Source: Trachythela sp. YZ-2020
Lineage: Eukaryota; Cnidaria; Anthozoa; Malacalcyonacea; Clavulariidae
Assembly: GCA_016169945.1 (NCBI GenBank)
Contig: JADLSH010000379.1
Location: 2,880,001-2,944,000, forward strand
Reading direction: 5' to 3'
DNA: 64,000 nt
Part shown: positions 20,091-35,000 of the stretch, piece by piece
How positions within the stretch are numbered: the first letter of the stretch is position 1
Layout of the letters: every line of letters begins with the position of its first letter
The notes under the pieces: generated by a model
What the model was told of the DNA's origin: nothing
Databases searched by the model: none
The model's input: the letters and a program-made list of their open reading frames with translations, nothing else
Position numbers and translations under genes: made by a program

Positions 20091-23000
20091 CTAAGAAGAC
20101 ATAATAAAAACGGTGATTAATATTGCATATCTATACTAGAAAAGTAAATATTTTCCAACAAAATCAAATTCTAAACGAAAGTCCATTAAACTAAATTAAA
20201 GCCCAGGGCCAATTAGGAAATAGTGATGGGGAATCATTCTGCAAGCATTGTTACATGGTGGGCAAAGCATGAAACATTGTTTACTATCCAGGTGGGCGCA
20301 AAGCATGAAACATTGTTTCCTATCCATATTTCTTGAAGGTGGTCAAACCAGGAAAAAATGTTTCATAGCTATGTTACTTGAAGGTGGCCAAACCAGTGAA
20401 CTCTAAGTAAACTGGAACGCTAACTCCTATGATCAAGTCCTATGATTCGTTGAAGCCAAGCTAGTTTTTCTGAGTTTTGAGTTGAAATACTTAACGCCGA
20501 ACATTGGGCTGTATATGAAATTGAAGCTATTAAAAAGTTCTATTTGATATAAAAACTTCAAGACTTCAGGCAAAATGGAAATACTTAAAAAATACAAAAA
20601 CAAGCGCAATTTTGCAAAATACGGTAAATTTTCCCTCAAAGTTTTAAGTATTTCCCTTTTACCTAAAGTCTTGAAGTTTTTATAACAAATATAACTTTTT
20701 AATAGCTTCAATTTCATATACAGCCTACTGTTAGGCGTTAAGTATTTCAACTCAAAACTCAGAAAAACTGAATTAAGCTGGCTTCAATTTTTCCCCCTGC
20801 GTTAGCGTTCCAATTTACTTATAGTTCAATGGGCCAAACTAAGAAACATCTTTCCTAGGCATGTTTCCCGATGGTGGGCAAACCATGAAACATTGTCTCA
20901 TAGCCACTTTTCTTGAAGGTGACCAAACCATGAAACATTGTTTTCTATCCATATTTCTTGAAGAAGGCACGGAAAACAGTGGCTTTGAGAACAGTGGCTT
21001 GGAGATCAGTGGGATATAAAAAACAATGAAAAGACAATCGAACTTTCGGGTCACTGGATCATAAGCGGATGGTATTATTATGATAAGTGTTATGCAAAGG
21101 CTTCATTTCAGTAGACTTCCTAACTCTCAAGTGAATGAAGCCTTAGCTTCCACAGGGCCTAAACAACTGCTAAACTCACCTGACGGGCTACTCGATGGCC
21201 TTGGTGCAGAAGGACTAATTGATGACGCAATACTGGACACAAACGGAGAGCTTGAGATAACTGGACTGCTTGGCCTGGATGTTGAAACGATAGGTGAGGT
21301 GATTACAGATGATGGTACTAGAATAGTACTGCTGGTCAATGATGGTCCACTGGAAGTTGGCGTGCTGAAAGATGGTGATGGCGAATGACGACTACTAAAT
21401 GATGGCGATGGTGAAGAAGGAAGACTGGTTGGTATTGAGCTTGGGGTACTAGTCGATGGTGCTGGCGGACTGTATATACTGGTACTTGGTGACACAACTT
21501 CACTTGATGAAGATATAGTAAAGCTGGTACTTGGTGTGTAGATACTTGTTGTTGGTCGTGACCGAGAACTTGAGCTTAGTACAACTGAAGATGATGATAC
21601 ACTGGATTGTATGGAAGAAACAATTGTTGTTGGAACAGACACGCTAGATGACGGAGCAATACTACTTGAAGGCGAGGAATAGATGCTGGTCGATGGAGCC
21701 ACAGAGCTGCTTGATGGTTGAGGACTTGATGCAGTAGATGGAGTGACTACCAAAGTTGTAGGTGCTGAACTAACGATCGATGTTTGGCTAGATGTAGTTT
21801 CGATTGACGAAGTTGGAGTAACTACACTTGTTGTTGGACTACTGACTTTTGGTGAGGACGATACACTGGATTGTATGGAGGAAACAATTGTTGTTGGAAC
21901 AGACACGCTAGATGACGGAGCCGTACTACTTGAAGGCGAGGAATAGATGCTGGTCGATGGTGCAACAGAGCTGCTTGATGGTTGAGGGCTCGATGCAGTA
22001 GATGGAGTTTGGACGATTAAGCTGCTTGGTGAGGAAGATTTTGAAACACTTGGTATCGAAAATGTTGGAGTTGATGTTCTCAACAGAGAACTTTGGGGAA
22101 TAGATGATGTAGGTACTGTTGTTGGAAGGGTAACAACTCCTGTTGAGCCTGATTGTGCTGGAGTAGCTGGAGATGTAGAGGTCGATGGCAGACTGGAAAA
22201 AGATGAAACACTTGTCTGAATTGAAGACACAATCGTTGTTGGAACAGACACGCTAGATGACGGAGCAGTACTACTTGAAGGCGAGGAATAGATGCTGGTC
22301 GATGGAGCAACAGAGCTGCTTGATGGTTGAGGACTTGATGCAGTAGATGGAGTGACTACCAAAGTTGTAGGTGCTGAACTAACGATCGATGTTTGGCTAG
22401 ATGTAGTTTCGATTGACGAAGTTGGAGTAACTACACTTGTTGTTGGACTACTGACTTTCGGTGAGGACGATACACTGGATTGTATGGAGGAAACAATTGT
22501 TGTTGGAACAGACACGCTAGATGACGGAGCAGTACTACTTGAAGGCGAGGAATAGATGCTGGTCGATGGAGCAACAGAGCTGCTTGATGGTTGAGGACTT
22601 GATGCAGTAGATGGAGTGACTACCAAAGTTGTAGGTGCTGAACTAACGATCGATGTTTGGCTAGATGTAGTTTCGATTGACGAAGTTGGAGTAACTACAC
22701 TTGTTGTTGGACTACTGACTTTCGGTGAGGACGATACACTGGATTGTATGGAGGAAACAATTGTTGTTGGAACAGACACGCTAGATGACGGAGCAGTACT
22801 ACTTGAAGGCGAGGAATAGATGCTGGTCGATGGAGCAACAGAGCTGCTTGATGGTTGAGGACTTGATGCAGTAGATGGGTCGATTGATTGTTGGAGTAAC
22901 TACACTTGTTGTTGGACTACTGACTTTCGGTGAGGACGATACACTGGATTGTATGGAGGAAACAATTGTTGTTGGAACAGACACGCTAGATGACGGAGCA

Positions 23001-26000
23001 GTACTACTTGAAGGCGAGGAATAGATGCTGGTCGATGGAGCAACAGAGCTGCTTGATGGTTGAGGACTTGATGCAGTAGATGGAGTGACTACCAAAGTTG
23101 TAGGTGCTGAACTAACGATCGATGTTTGGCTAGATGTAGTTTCGATTGACGAAGTTGGAGTAACTACACTTGTTGTTGGACTACTGACTTTCGGTGAGGA
23201 CGATACACTGGATTGTATGGAGGAAACAATTGTTGTTGGAACAGACACGCTAGATGACGGAGCAGTACTACTTGAAGGCGAGGAATAGATGCTGGTCGAT
23301 GGAGCAACAGAGCTGCTTGATGGTTGAGGACTTGATGCAGTAGATGGAGTGACTACCAAAGTTGTAGGTGCTGAACTAACGATCGATGTTTGGCTAGATG
23401 TAGTTTCGATTGACGAAGTTGGAGTAACTACACTTGTTGTTGGACTACTGACTTTCGGTGAGGACGATACACTGGATTGTATGGAGGAAACAATTGTTGT
23501 TGGAACAGACACGCTAGATGACGGAGCAGTACTACTTGAAGGCGAGGAATAGATGCTGGTCGATGGAGCAACAGAGCTGCTTGATGGTTGAGGACTTGAT
23601 GCAGTAGATGGAGTGACTACCAAAGTTGTAGGTGCTGAACTAACGATCGATGTTTGGCTAGATGTAGTTTCGATTGACGAAGTTGGAGTAACTACACTTG
23701 TTGTTGGACTACTGACTTTCGGTGAGGACGATACACTGGATTGTATGGAGGAAACAATTGTTGTTGGAACAGACACGCTAGATGACGGAGCAGTACTACT
23801 TGAAGGCGAGGAATAGATGCTGGTCGATGGAGCAACAGAGCTGCTTGATGGTTGAGGACTTGATGCAGTAGATGGAGTGACTACCAAAGTTGTAGGTGCT
23901 GAACTAACGATCGATGTTTGGCTAGATGTAGTTTCGATTGACGAAGTTGGAGTAACTACACTTGTTGTTGGACTACTGACTTTCGGTGAGGACGATACAC
24001 TGGATTGTATGGAGGAAACAATTGTTGTTGGAACAGACACGCTAGATGACGGAGCAGTACTACTTGAAGGCGAGGAATAGATGCTGGTCGATGGAGCAAC
24101 AGAGCTGCTTGATGGTTGAGGACTTGATGCAGTAGATGGAGTGACTACCAAAGTTGTAGGTGCTGAACTAACGATCGATGTTTGGCTAGATGTAGTTTCG
24201 ATTGACGAAGTTGGAGTAACTACACTTGTTGTTGGACTACTGACTTTCGGAGGACGATACACTGGATTGTATGGAGGAAACAATTGTTGTTGGAACAGAC
24301 ACGCTAGATGACGGAGCAGTACTACTTGAAGGCGAGGAATAGATGCTGGTCGATGGAGCAACAGAGCTGCTTGATGGTTGAGGACTTGATGCAGTAGATG
24401 GAGTGACTACGATTAAGCTGCTTGGTGAGGAAGATTTTGAAACACGATCGATGTTTGGCTAGATGTGGAGTTTCGATTGACGAAGTTGGAGTAACTACAC
24501 TTGTTGTGCTGGACTACTGACTTTCGGTGAGGACGATACACTGGATTGTATGGATGAAACAATCGTTGTTGGAACAGACACGCTAGATGACGGAGCAGTA
24601 CTACTTGAAGGCGAGGAATAGATGCTGGTCGATGGAGCAACAGAGCTGCTTGATGGTTGAGGACTTGATGCAGTAGATGGAGTGACTACCAAAGTTGTAG
24701 GTGCTGAACTAACGATCGATGTTTGGCTAGATGTAGTTTCGATTGACGAAGTTGGAGTAACTACACTTGTTGTTGGACTACTGACTTTCGGTGAGGACGA
24801 TACACTGGATTGTATGGAGGAAACAATTGTTGTTGGAACAGACACGCTAGATGACGGAGCAGTACTACTTGAAGGCGAGGAATAGATGCTGGTCGATGGA
24901 GCAACAGAGCTGCTTGATGGTTGAGGACTTGATGCAGTAGATGGAGTGACTACCAAAGTTGTAGGTGCTGAACTAACGATCGATGTTTGGCTAGATGTAG
25001 TTTCGATTGACGATGTTGGAGTAACTACACTTGTTGTTGGACTACTGACTTTCGGTGAGGACGATACACTGGATTGTATGGAGGAAACAATTGTTGTTGG
25101 AACAGACACGCTAGATGACGGAGCAGTACTACTTGAAGGCGAGGAATAGATGCTGGTCGATGGAGCAACAGAGCTGCTTGATGGTTGAGGACTTGATGCA
25201 GTAGATGGAGTGACTACGATTAAGCTGCTTGGTGAGGAAGATTTTGAAACACTTGGTATCGAAAATGTTGGAGTTGATGTTCTCAACAGAGAACTTTGGG
25301 GAATAGATGATGTAGGTACTGTTGTTGGAAGGGTAACAACTCCTGTTGAGCCTGATTGTGCTGGAGTAGCTGGAGATGTAGAGGTCGATGGCAGACTGGA
25401 AAAAGATGAAACACTTGTCTGAATTGAAGACACAATCGTTGTTGGAACAGACACGCTAGATGATGGAGCAGTACTACTTGAAGGCGAGGAATAGATGCTG
25501 GTCGATGGAGCAACAGAGCTGCTTGATGGTTGAGGACTTGATGCAGTAGATGGAGTGACTACCAAAGTTGTAGGTGCTGAACTAACGATCGATGTTTGGC
25601 TAGATGTAGTTTCGATTGACGATGTTGGAGTAACTACACTTGTTGTTGGACTACTGACTTTCGGTGAGGACGATACACTGGATTGTATGGAGGAAACAAT
25701 TGTTGTTGGAACAGACACGCTAGATGACGGAGCAGTACTACTTGAAGGCGAGGAATAGATGCTGGTCGATGGAGCAACAGAGCTGCTTGATGGTTGAGGA
25801 CTTGATGCAGTAGATGGAGTGACTACCAAAGTTGTAGGTGCTGAACTAACGATCGATGTTTGGCTAGATGTAGTTTCGATTGACGAAGTTGGAGTAACTA
25901 CACTTGTTGTTGGACTACTGACTTTCGGTGAGGACGATACACTGGATTGTATGGAGGAAACAATTGTTGTTGGAACAGACACGCTAGATGACGGAGCAGT

Positions 26001-29000
26001 ACTACTTGAAGGCGAGGAATAGATGCTGGTCGATGGAGCAACAGAGCTGCTTGATGGTTGAGGACTTGATGCAGTAGATGGAGTGACTACCAAAGTTGTA
26101 GGTGCTGAACTAACGATCGATGTTTGGCTAGATGTAGTTTCGATTGACGAAGTTGGAGTAACTACACTTGTTGTTGGACTACTGACTTTCGGTGAGGACG
26201 ATACACTGGATTGTATGGAGGAAACAATTGTTGTTGGAACAGACACGCTAGATGACGGAGCAGTACTACTTGAAGGCGAGGAATAGATGCTGGTCGATGG
26301 AGCAACAGAGCTGCTTGATGGTTGAGGACTTGATGCAGTAGATGGAGTGACTACCAAAGTTGTAGGTGCTGAACTAACGATCGATGTTTGGCTAGATGTA
26401 GTTTCGATTGACGAAGTTGGAGTAACTACACTTGTTGTTGGACTACTGACTTTCGGTGAGGACGATACACTGGATTGTATGGAGGAAACAATTGTTGTTG
26501 GAACAGACACGCTAGATGACGGAGCAGTACTACTTGAAGGCGAGGAATAGATGCTGGTCGATGGAGCAACAGAGCTGCTTGATGGTTGAGGACTTGATGC
26601 AGTAGATGGAGTGACTACCAAAGTTGTAGGTGCTGAACTAACGATCGATGTTTGGCTAGATGTAGTTTCGATTGACGAAGTTGGAGTAACTACACTTGTT
26701 GTTGGACTACTGACTTTCGGTGAGGACGATACACTGGATTGTATGGAGGAAACAATTGTTGTTGGAACAGACACGCTAGATGACGGAGCAGTACTACTTG
26801 AAGGCGAGGAATAGATGCTGGTCGATGGAGCAACAGAGCTGCTTGATGGTTGAGGACTTGATGCAGTAGATGGAGTGACTACCAAAGTTGTAGGTGCTGA
26901 ACTAACGATCGATGTTTGGCTAGATGTAGTTTCGATTGACGATGTTGGAGTAACTACACTTGTTGTTGGACTACTGACTTTTGGTGAGGACGATACACTG
27001 GATTGTATGGAGGAAACAATTGTTGTTGGAACAGACACGCTAGATGACGGAGCAGTACTACTTGAAGGCGAGGAATAGATGCTGGTCGATGGAGCAACAG
27101 AGCTGCTTGATGGTTGAGGACTTGATGCAGTAGATGGAGTGACTACGATTAAGCTGCTTGGTGAGGAAGATTTTGAAACACTTGGTATCGAAAATATTGG
27201 AGTTGATGTTCTCAACAGAGAACTTTGGGGAATAGATGATGTAGGTACTGTTGTTGGAAGGGTAACAACTCCTGTTGAGCCTGATTGTGCTGGAGTAGCT
27301 GGAGATGTAGAGGTCGATGGCAGACTGGAAAAAGATGAAACACTTGTCTGAATTGAAGACACAATCGTTGTTGGAACAGACACGCTAGATGATGGAGCAG
27401 TACTACTTGAAGGCGAGGAATAGATGCTGGTCGATGGAGCAACAGAGCTGCTTGATGGTTGAGGACTTGATGCAGTAGATGGAGTGACTACCAAAGTTGT
27501 AGGTGCTGAACTAACGATCGATGTTTGGCTAGATGTAGTTTCGATTGACGAAGTTGGAGTAACTACACTTGTTGTTGGACTACTGACTTTCGGTGAGGAC
27601 GATACACTGGATTGTATGGAGGAAACAATTGTTGTTGGAACAGACACGCTAGATGACGGAGCAGTACTACTTGAAGGCGAGGAATAGATGCTGGTCGATG
27701 GAGCAACAGAGCTGCTTGATGGTTGAGGACTTGATGCAGTAGATGGAGTGACTACCAAAGTTGTAGGTGCTGAACTAACGATCGATGTTTGGCTAGATGT
27801 AGTTTCGATTGACGAAGTTGGAGTAACTACACTTGTTGTTGGACTACTGACTTTCGGTGAGGACGATACACTGGATTGTATGGAGGAAACAATTGTTGTT
27901 GGAACAGACACGCTAGATGACGGAGCAGTACTACTTGAAGGCGAGGAATAGATGCTGGTCGATGGAGCAACAGAGCTGCTTGATGGTTGAGGACTTGATG
28001 CAGTAGATGGAGTGACTACGATTAAGCTGCTTGGTGAGGAAGATTTTGAAACACTTGGTATCGAAAATGTTGGAGTTGATGTTCTCAACAGAGAACTTTG
28101 GGGAATAGATGATGTAGGTACTGTTGTTGGAAGGGTAACAACTCCTGTTGAGCCTGATTGTGCTGGAGTAGCTGGAGATGTAGAGGTCGATGGCAGACTG
28201 GAAAAAGATGAAACACTTGTCTGAATTGAAGACACAATCGTTGTTGGAACAGACACGCTAGATGATGGAGCAGTACTACTTGAAGGCGAGGAATAGATGC
28301 TGGTCGATGGAGCAACAGAGCTGCTTGATGGTTGAGGACTTGATGCAGTAGATGGAGTGACTACCAAAGTTGTAGGTGCTGAACTAACGATCGATGTTTG
28401 GCTAGATGTAGTTTCGATTGACGAAGTTGGAGTAACTACACTTGTTGTTGGACTACTGACTTTCGGTGAGGACGATACACTGGATTGTATGGAGGAAACA
28501 ATTGTTGTTGGAACAGACACGCTAGATGACGGAGCAGTACTACTTGAAGGCGAGGAATAGATGCTGGTCGATGGAGCAACAGAGCTGCTTGATGGTTGAG
28601 GACTTGATGCAGTAGATGGAGTGACTACCAAAGTTGTAGGTGCTGAACTAACGATCGATGTTTGGCTAGATGTAGTTTCGATTGACGAAGTTGGAGTAAC
28701 TACACTTGTTGTTGGACTACTGACTTTCGGTGAGGACGATACACTGGATTGTATGGAGGAAACAATTGTTGTTGGAACAGACACGCTAGATGACGGAGCA
28801 GTACTACTTGAAGGCGAGGAATAGATGCTGGTCGATGGAGCAACAGAGCTGCTTGATGGTTGAGGACTTGATGCAGTAGATGGAGTGACTACCAAAGTTG
28901 TAGGTGCTGAACTAACGATCGATGTTTGGCTAGATGTAGTTTCGATTGACGAAGTTGGAGTAACTACACTTGTTGTTGGACTACTGACTTTCGGTGAGGA

Positions 29001-32000
29001 CGATACACTGGATTGTATGGAGGAAACAATTGTTGTTGGAACAGACACGCTAGATGACGGAGCAGTACTACTTGAAGGCGAGGAATAGATGCTGGTCGAT
29101 GGAGCAACAGAGCTGCTTGATGGTTGAGGACTTGATGCAGTAGATGGAGTGACTACCAAAGTTGTAGGTGCTGAACTAACGATCGATGTTTGGCTAGATG
29201 TAGTTTCGATTGACGAAGTTGGAGTAACTACACTTGTTGTTGGACTACTGACTTTCGGTGAGGACGATACACTGGATTGTATGGAGGAAACAATTGTTGT
29301 TGGAACAGACACGCTAGATGACGGAGCAGTACTACTTGAAGGCGAGGAATAGATGCTGGTCGATGGAGCAACAGAGCTGCTTGATGGTTGAGGACTTGAT
29401 GCAGTAGATGGAGTGACTACCAAAGTTGTAGGTGCTGAACTAACGATCGATGTTTGGCTAGATGTAGTTTCGATTGACGAAGTTGGAGTAACTACACTTG
29501 TTGTTGGACTACTGACTTTCGGTGAGGACGATACACTGGATTGTATGGAGGAAACAATTGTTGTTGGAACAGACACGCTAGATGACGGAGCAGTACTACT
29601 TGAAGGCGAGGAATAGATGCTGGTCGATGGAGCAACAGAGCTGCTTGATGGTTGAGGACTTGATGCAGTAGATGGAGTGACTACCAAAGTTGTAGGTGCT
29701 GAACTAACGATCGATGTTTGGCTAGATGTAGTTTCGATTGACGAAGTTGGAGTAACTACACTTGTTGTTGGACTACTGACTTTCGGTGAGGACGATACAC
29801 TGGATTGTATGGAGGAAACAATTGTTGTTGGAACAGACACGCTAGATGACGGAGCAGTACTACTTGAAGGCGAGGAATAGATGCTGGTCGATGGAGCAAC
29901 AGAGCTGCTTGATGGTTGAGGACTTGATGCAGTAGATGGAGTGACTACCAAAGTTGTAGGTGCTGAACTAACGATCGATGTTTGGCTAGATGTAGTTTCG
30001 ATTGACGAAGTTGGAGTAACTACACTTGTTGTTGGACTACTGACTTTCGGTGAGGACGATACACTGGATTGTATGGAGGAAACAATTGTTGTTGGAACAG
30101 ACACGCTAGATGACGGAGCAGTACTACTTGAAGGCGAGGAATAGATGCTGGTCGATGGAGCAACAGAGCTGCTTGATGGTTGAGGACTTGATGCAGTAGA
30201 TGGAGTGACTACCAAAGTTGTAGGTGCTGAACTAACGATCGATGTTTGGCTAGATGTAGTTTCGATTGACGAAGTTGGAGTAACTACACTTGTTGTTGGA
30301 CTACTGACTTTCGGTGAGGACGATACACTGGATTGTATGGAGGAAACAATTGTTGTTGGAACAGACACGCTAGATGACGGAGCAGTACTACTTGAAGGCG
30401 AGGAATAGATGCTGGTCGATGGAGCAACAGAGCTGCTTGATGGTTGAGGACTTGATGCAGTAGATGGAGTGACTACCAAAGTTGTAGGTGCTGAACTAAC
30501 GATCGATGTTTGGCTAGATGTAGTTTCGATTGACGAAGTTGGAGTAACTACACTTGTTGTTGGACTACTGACTTTCGGTGAGGACGATACACTGGATTGT
30601 ATGGAGGAAACAATTGTTGTTGGAACAGACACGCTAGATGACGGAGCAGTACTACTTGAAGGCGAGGAATAGATGCTGGTCGATGGAGCAACAGAGCTGC
30701 TTGATGGTTGAGGACTTGATGCAGTAGATGGAGTGACTACCAAAGTTGTAGGTGCTGAACTAACGATCGATGTTTGGCTAGATGTAGTTTCGATTGACGA
30801 AGTTGGAGTAACTACACTTGTTGTTGGACTACTGACTTTCGGTGAGGACGATACACTGGATTGTATGGAGGAAACAATTGTTGTTGGAACAGACACGCTA
30901 GATGACGGAGCAGTACTACTTGAAGGCGAGGAATAGATGCTGGTCGATGGAGCAACAGAGCTGCTTGATGGTTGAGGACTTGATGCAGTAGATGGAGTGA
31001 CTACCAAAGTTGTAGGTGCTGAACTAACGATCGATGTTTGGCTAGATGTAGTTTCGATTGACGAAGTTGGAGTAACTACACTTGTTGTTGGACTACTGAC
31101 TTTCGGTGAGGACGATACACTGGATTGTATGGAGGAAACAATTGTTGTTGGAACAGACACGCTAGATGACGGAGCAGTACTACTTGAAGGCGAGGAATAG
31201 ATGCTGGTCGATGGAGCAACAGAGCTGCTTGATGGTTGAGGACTTGATGCAGTAGATGGAGTGACTACCAAAGTTGTAGGTGCTGAACTAACGATCGATG
31301 TTTGGCTAGATGTAGTTTCGATTGACGAAGTTGGAGTAACTACACTTGTTGTTGGACTACTGACTTTCGGTGAGGACGATACACTGGATTGTATGGAGGA
31401 AACAATTGTTGTTGGAACAGACACGCTAGATGACGGAGCAGTACTACTTGAAGGCGAGGAATAGATGCTGGTCGATGGAGCAACAGAGCTGCTTGATGGT
31501 TGAGGACTTGATGCAGTAGATGGAGTGACTACCAAAGTTGTAGGTGCTGAACTAACGATCGATGTTTGGCTAGATGTAGTTTCGATTGACGAAGTTGGAG
31601 TAACTACACTTGTTGTTGGACTACTGACTTTCGGTGAGGACGATACACTGGATTGTATGGAGGAAACAATTGTTGTTGGAACAGACACGCTAGATGACGG
31701 AGCAGTACTACTTGAAGGCGAGGAATAGATGCTGGTCGATGGAGCAACAGAGCTGCTTGATGGTTGAGGACTTGATGCAGTAGATGGAGTGACTACCAAA
31801 GTTGTAGGTGCTGAACTAACGATCGATGTTTGGCTAGATGTAGTTTCGATTGACGAAGTTGGAGTAACTACACTTGTTGTTGGACTACTGACTTTCGGTG
31901 AGGACGATACACTGGATTGTATGGAGGAAACAATTGTTGTTGGAACAGACACGCTAGATGACGGAGCAGTACTACTTGAAGGCGAGGAATAGATGCTGGT

Positions 32001-35000
32001 CGATGGAGCAACAGAGCTGCTTGATGGTTGAGGACTTGATGCAGTAGATGGAGTGACTACCAAAGTTGTAGGTGCTGAACTAACGATCGATGTTTGGCTA
32101 GATGTAGTTTCGATTGACGAAGTTGGAGTAACTACACTTGTTGTTGGACTACTGACTTTCGGTGAGGACGATACACTGGATTGTATGGAGGAAACAATTG
32201 TTGTTGGAACAGACACGCTAGATGACGGAGCAGTACTACTTGAAGGCGAGGAATAGATGCTGGTCGATGGAGCAACAGAGCTGCTTGATGGTTGAGGACT
32301 TGATGCAGTAGATGGAGTGACTACCAAAGTTGTAGGTGCTGAACTAACGATCGATGTTTGGCTAGATGTAGTTTCGATTGACGAAGTTGGAGTAACTACA
32401 CTTGTTGTTGGACTACTGACTTTCGGTGAGGACGATACACTGGATTGTATGGAGGAAACAATTGTTGTTGGAACAGACACGCTAGATGACGGAGCAGTAC
32501 TACTTGAAGGCGAGGAATAGATGCTGGTCGATGGAGCAACAGAGCTGCTTGATGGTTGAGGACTTGATGCAGTAGATGGAGTGACTACCAAAGTTGTAGG
32601 TGCTGAACTAACGATCGATGTTTGGCTAGATGTAGTTTCGATTGACGAAGTTGGAGTAACTACACTTGTTGTTGGACTACTGACTTTCGGTGAGGACGAT
32701 ACACTGGATTGTATGGAGGAAACAATTGTTGTTGGAACAGACACGCTAGATGACGGAGCAGTACTACTTGAAGGCGAGGAATAGATGCTGGTCGATGGAG
32801 CAACAGAGCTGCTTGATGGTTGAGGACTTGATGCAGTAGATGGAGTGACTACCAAAGTTGTAGGTGCTGAACTAACGATCGATGTTTGGCTAGATGTAGT
32901 TTCGATTGACGAAGTTGGAGTAACTACACTTGTTGTTGGACTACTGACTTTCGGTGAGGACGATACACTGGATTGTATGGAGGAAACAATTGTTGTTGGA
33001 ACAGACACGCTAGATGACGGAGCAGTACTACTTGAAGGCGAGGAATAGATGCTGGTCGATGGAGCAACAGAGCTGCTTGATGGTTGAGGACTTGATGCAG
33101 TAGATGGAGTGACTACCAAAGTTGTAGGTGCTGAACTAACGATCGATGTTTGGCTAGATGTAGTTTCGATTGACGAAGTTGGAGTAACTACACTTGTTGT
33201 TGGACTACTGACTTTCGGTGAGGACGATACACTGGATTGTATGGAGGAAACAATTGTTGTTGGAACAGACACGCTAGATGACGGAGCAGTACTACTTGAA
33301 GGCGAGGAATAGATGCTGGTCGATGGAGCAACAGAGCTGCTTGATGGTTGAGGACTTGATGCAGTAGATGGAGTGACTACCAAAGTTGTAGGTGCTGAAC
33401 TAACGATCGATGTTTGGCTAGATGTAGTTTCGATTGACGAAGTTGGAGTAACTACACTTGTTGTTGGACTACTGACTTTCGGTGAGGACGATACACTGGA
33501 TTGTATGGAGGAAACAATTGTTGTTGGAACAGACACGCTAGATGACGGAGCAGTACTACTTGAAGGCGAGGAATAGATGCTGGTCGATGGAGCAACAGAG
33601 CTGCTTGATGGTTGAGGACTTGATGCAGTAGATGGAGTGACTACCAAAGTTGTAGGTGCTGAACTAACGATCGATGTTTGGCTAGATGTAGTTTCGATTG
33701 ACGAAGTTGGAGTAACTACACTTGTTGTTGGACTACTGACTTTCGGTGAGGACGATACACTGGATTGTATGGAGGAAACAATTGTTGTTGGAACAGACAC
33801 GCTAGATGACGGAGCAGTACTACTTGAAGGCGAGGAATAGATGCTGGTCGATGGAGCAACAGAGCTGCTTGATGGTTGAGGACTTGATGCAGTAGATGGA
33901 GTGACTACCAAAGTTGTAGGTGCTGAACTAACGATCGATGTTTGGCTAGATGTAGTTTCGATTGACGAAGTTGGAGTAACTACACTTGTTGGACTACTGA
34001 CTTTCGGTGAGGACGATACACTGGATTGTATGGAGGAAACAATTGTTGTTGGAACAGACACGCTAGATGACGGAGCAGTACTACTTGAAGGCGAGGAATA
34101 GATGCTGGTCGATGGAGCAACAGAGCTGCTTGATGGTTGAGGACTTGATGCAGTAGATGGAGTGACTACCAAAGTTGTAGGTGCTGAACTAACGATCGAT
34201 GTTTGGCTAGATGTAGTTTCGATTGACGAAGTTGGAGTAACTACACTTGTTGTTGGACTACTGACTTTCGGTGAGGACGATACACTGGATTGTATGGAGG
34301 AAACAATTGTTGTTGGAACAGACACGCTAGATGACGGAGCAGTACTACTTGAAGGCGAGGAATAGATGCTGGTCGATGGAGCAACAGAGCTGCTTGATGG
34401 TTGAGGACTTGATGCAGTAGATGGAGTGACTACCAAAGTTGTAGGTGCTGAACTAACGATCGATGTTTGGCTAGATGTAGTTTCGATTGACGAAGTTGGA
34501 GTAACTACACTTGTTGTTGGACTACTGACTTTCGGTGAGGACGATACACTGGATTGTATGGAGGAAACAATTGTTGTTGGAACAGACACGCTAGATGACG
34601 GAGCAGTACTACTTGAAGGCGAGGAATAGATGCTGGTCGATGGAGCAACAGAGCTGCTTGATGGTTGAGGACTTGATGCAGTAGATGGAGTGACTAAAGT
34701 TGTAGGTGCTGAACTAACGATCGATGTTTGGCTAGATGTAGTTTCGATTGACGAAGTTGGAGTAACTACACTTGTTGTTGGACTACTGACTTTCGGTGAG
34801 GACGATACACTGGATTGTATGGAGAAACAATTGTTGTTGGAACAGACACGCTAGATGACAGTAAGGCGAGGAATAGATGCTGGTCGATGGAGCAACGATC
34901 GATGATTAAGCTGCTTTGATGTTCTCAACAGAGAACTTTGGGAATAGATGATGTAGGTACTGTTGTTGGAAGGTAACAACTGTTGAGCCTGATTGTGCTG

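Noticed and set aside
21743..34629. Dozens of identical 67-residue plus-strand open frames across the array
   Set aside because: They are the antisense of the 264-bp coding repeat with one stop per unit. Each starts and ends at the same place in the unit, and the minus strand is the one with splice sites and domain continuity.
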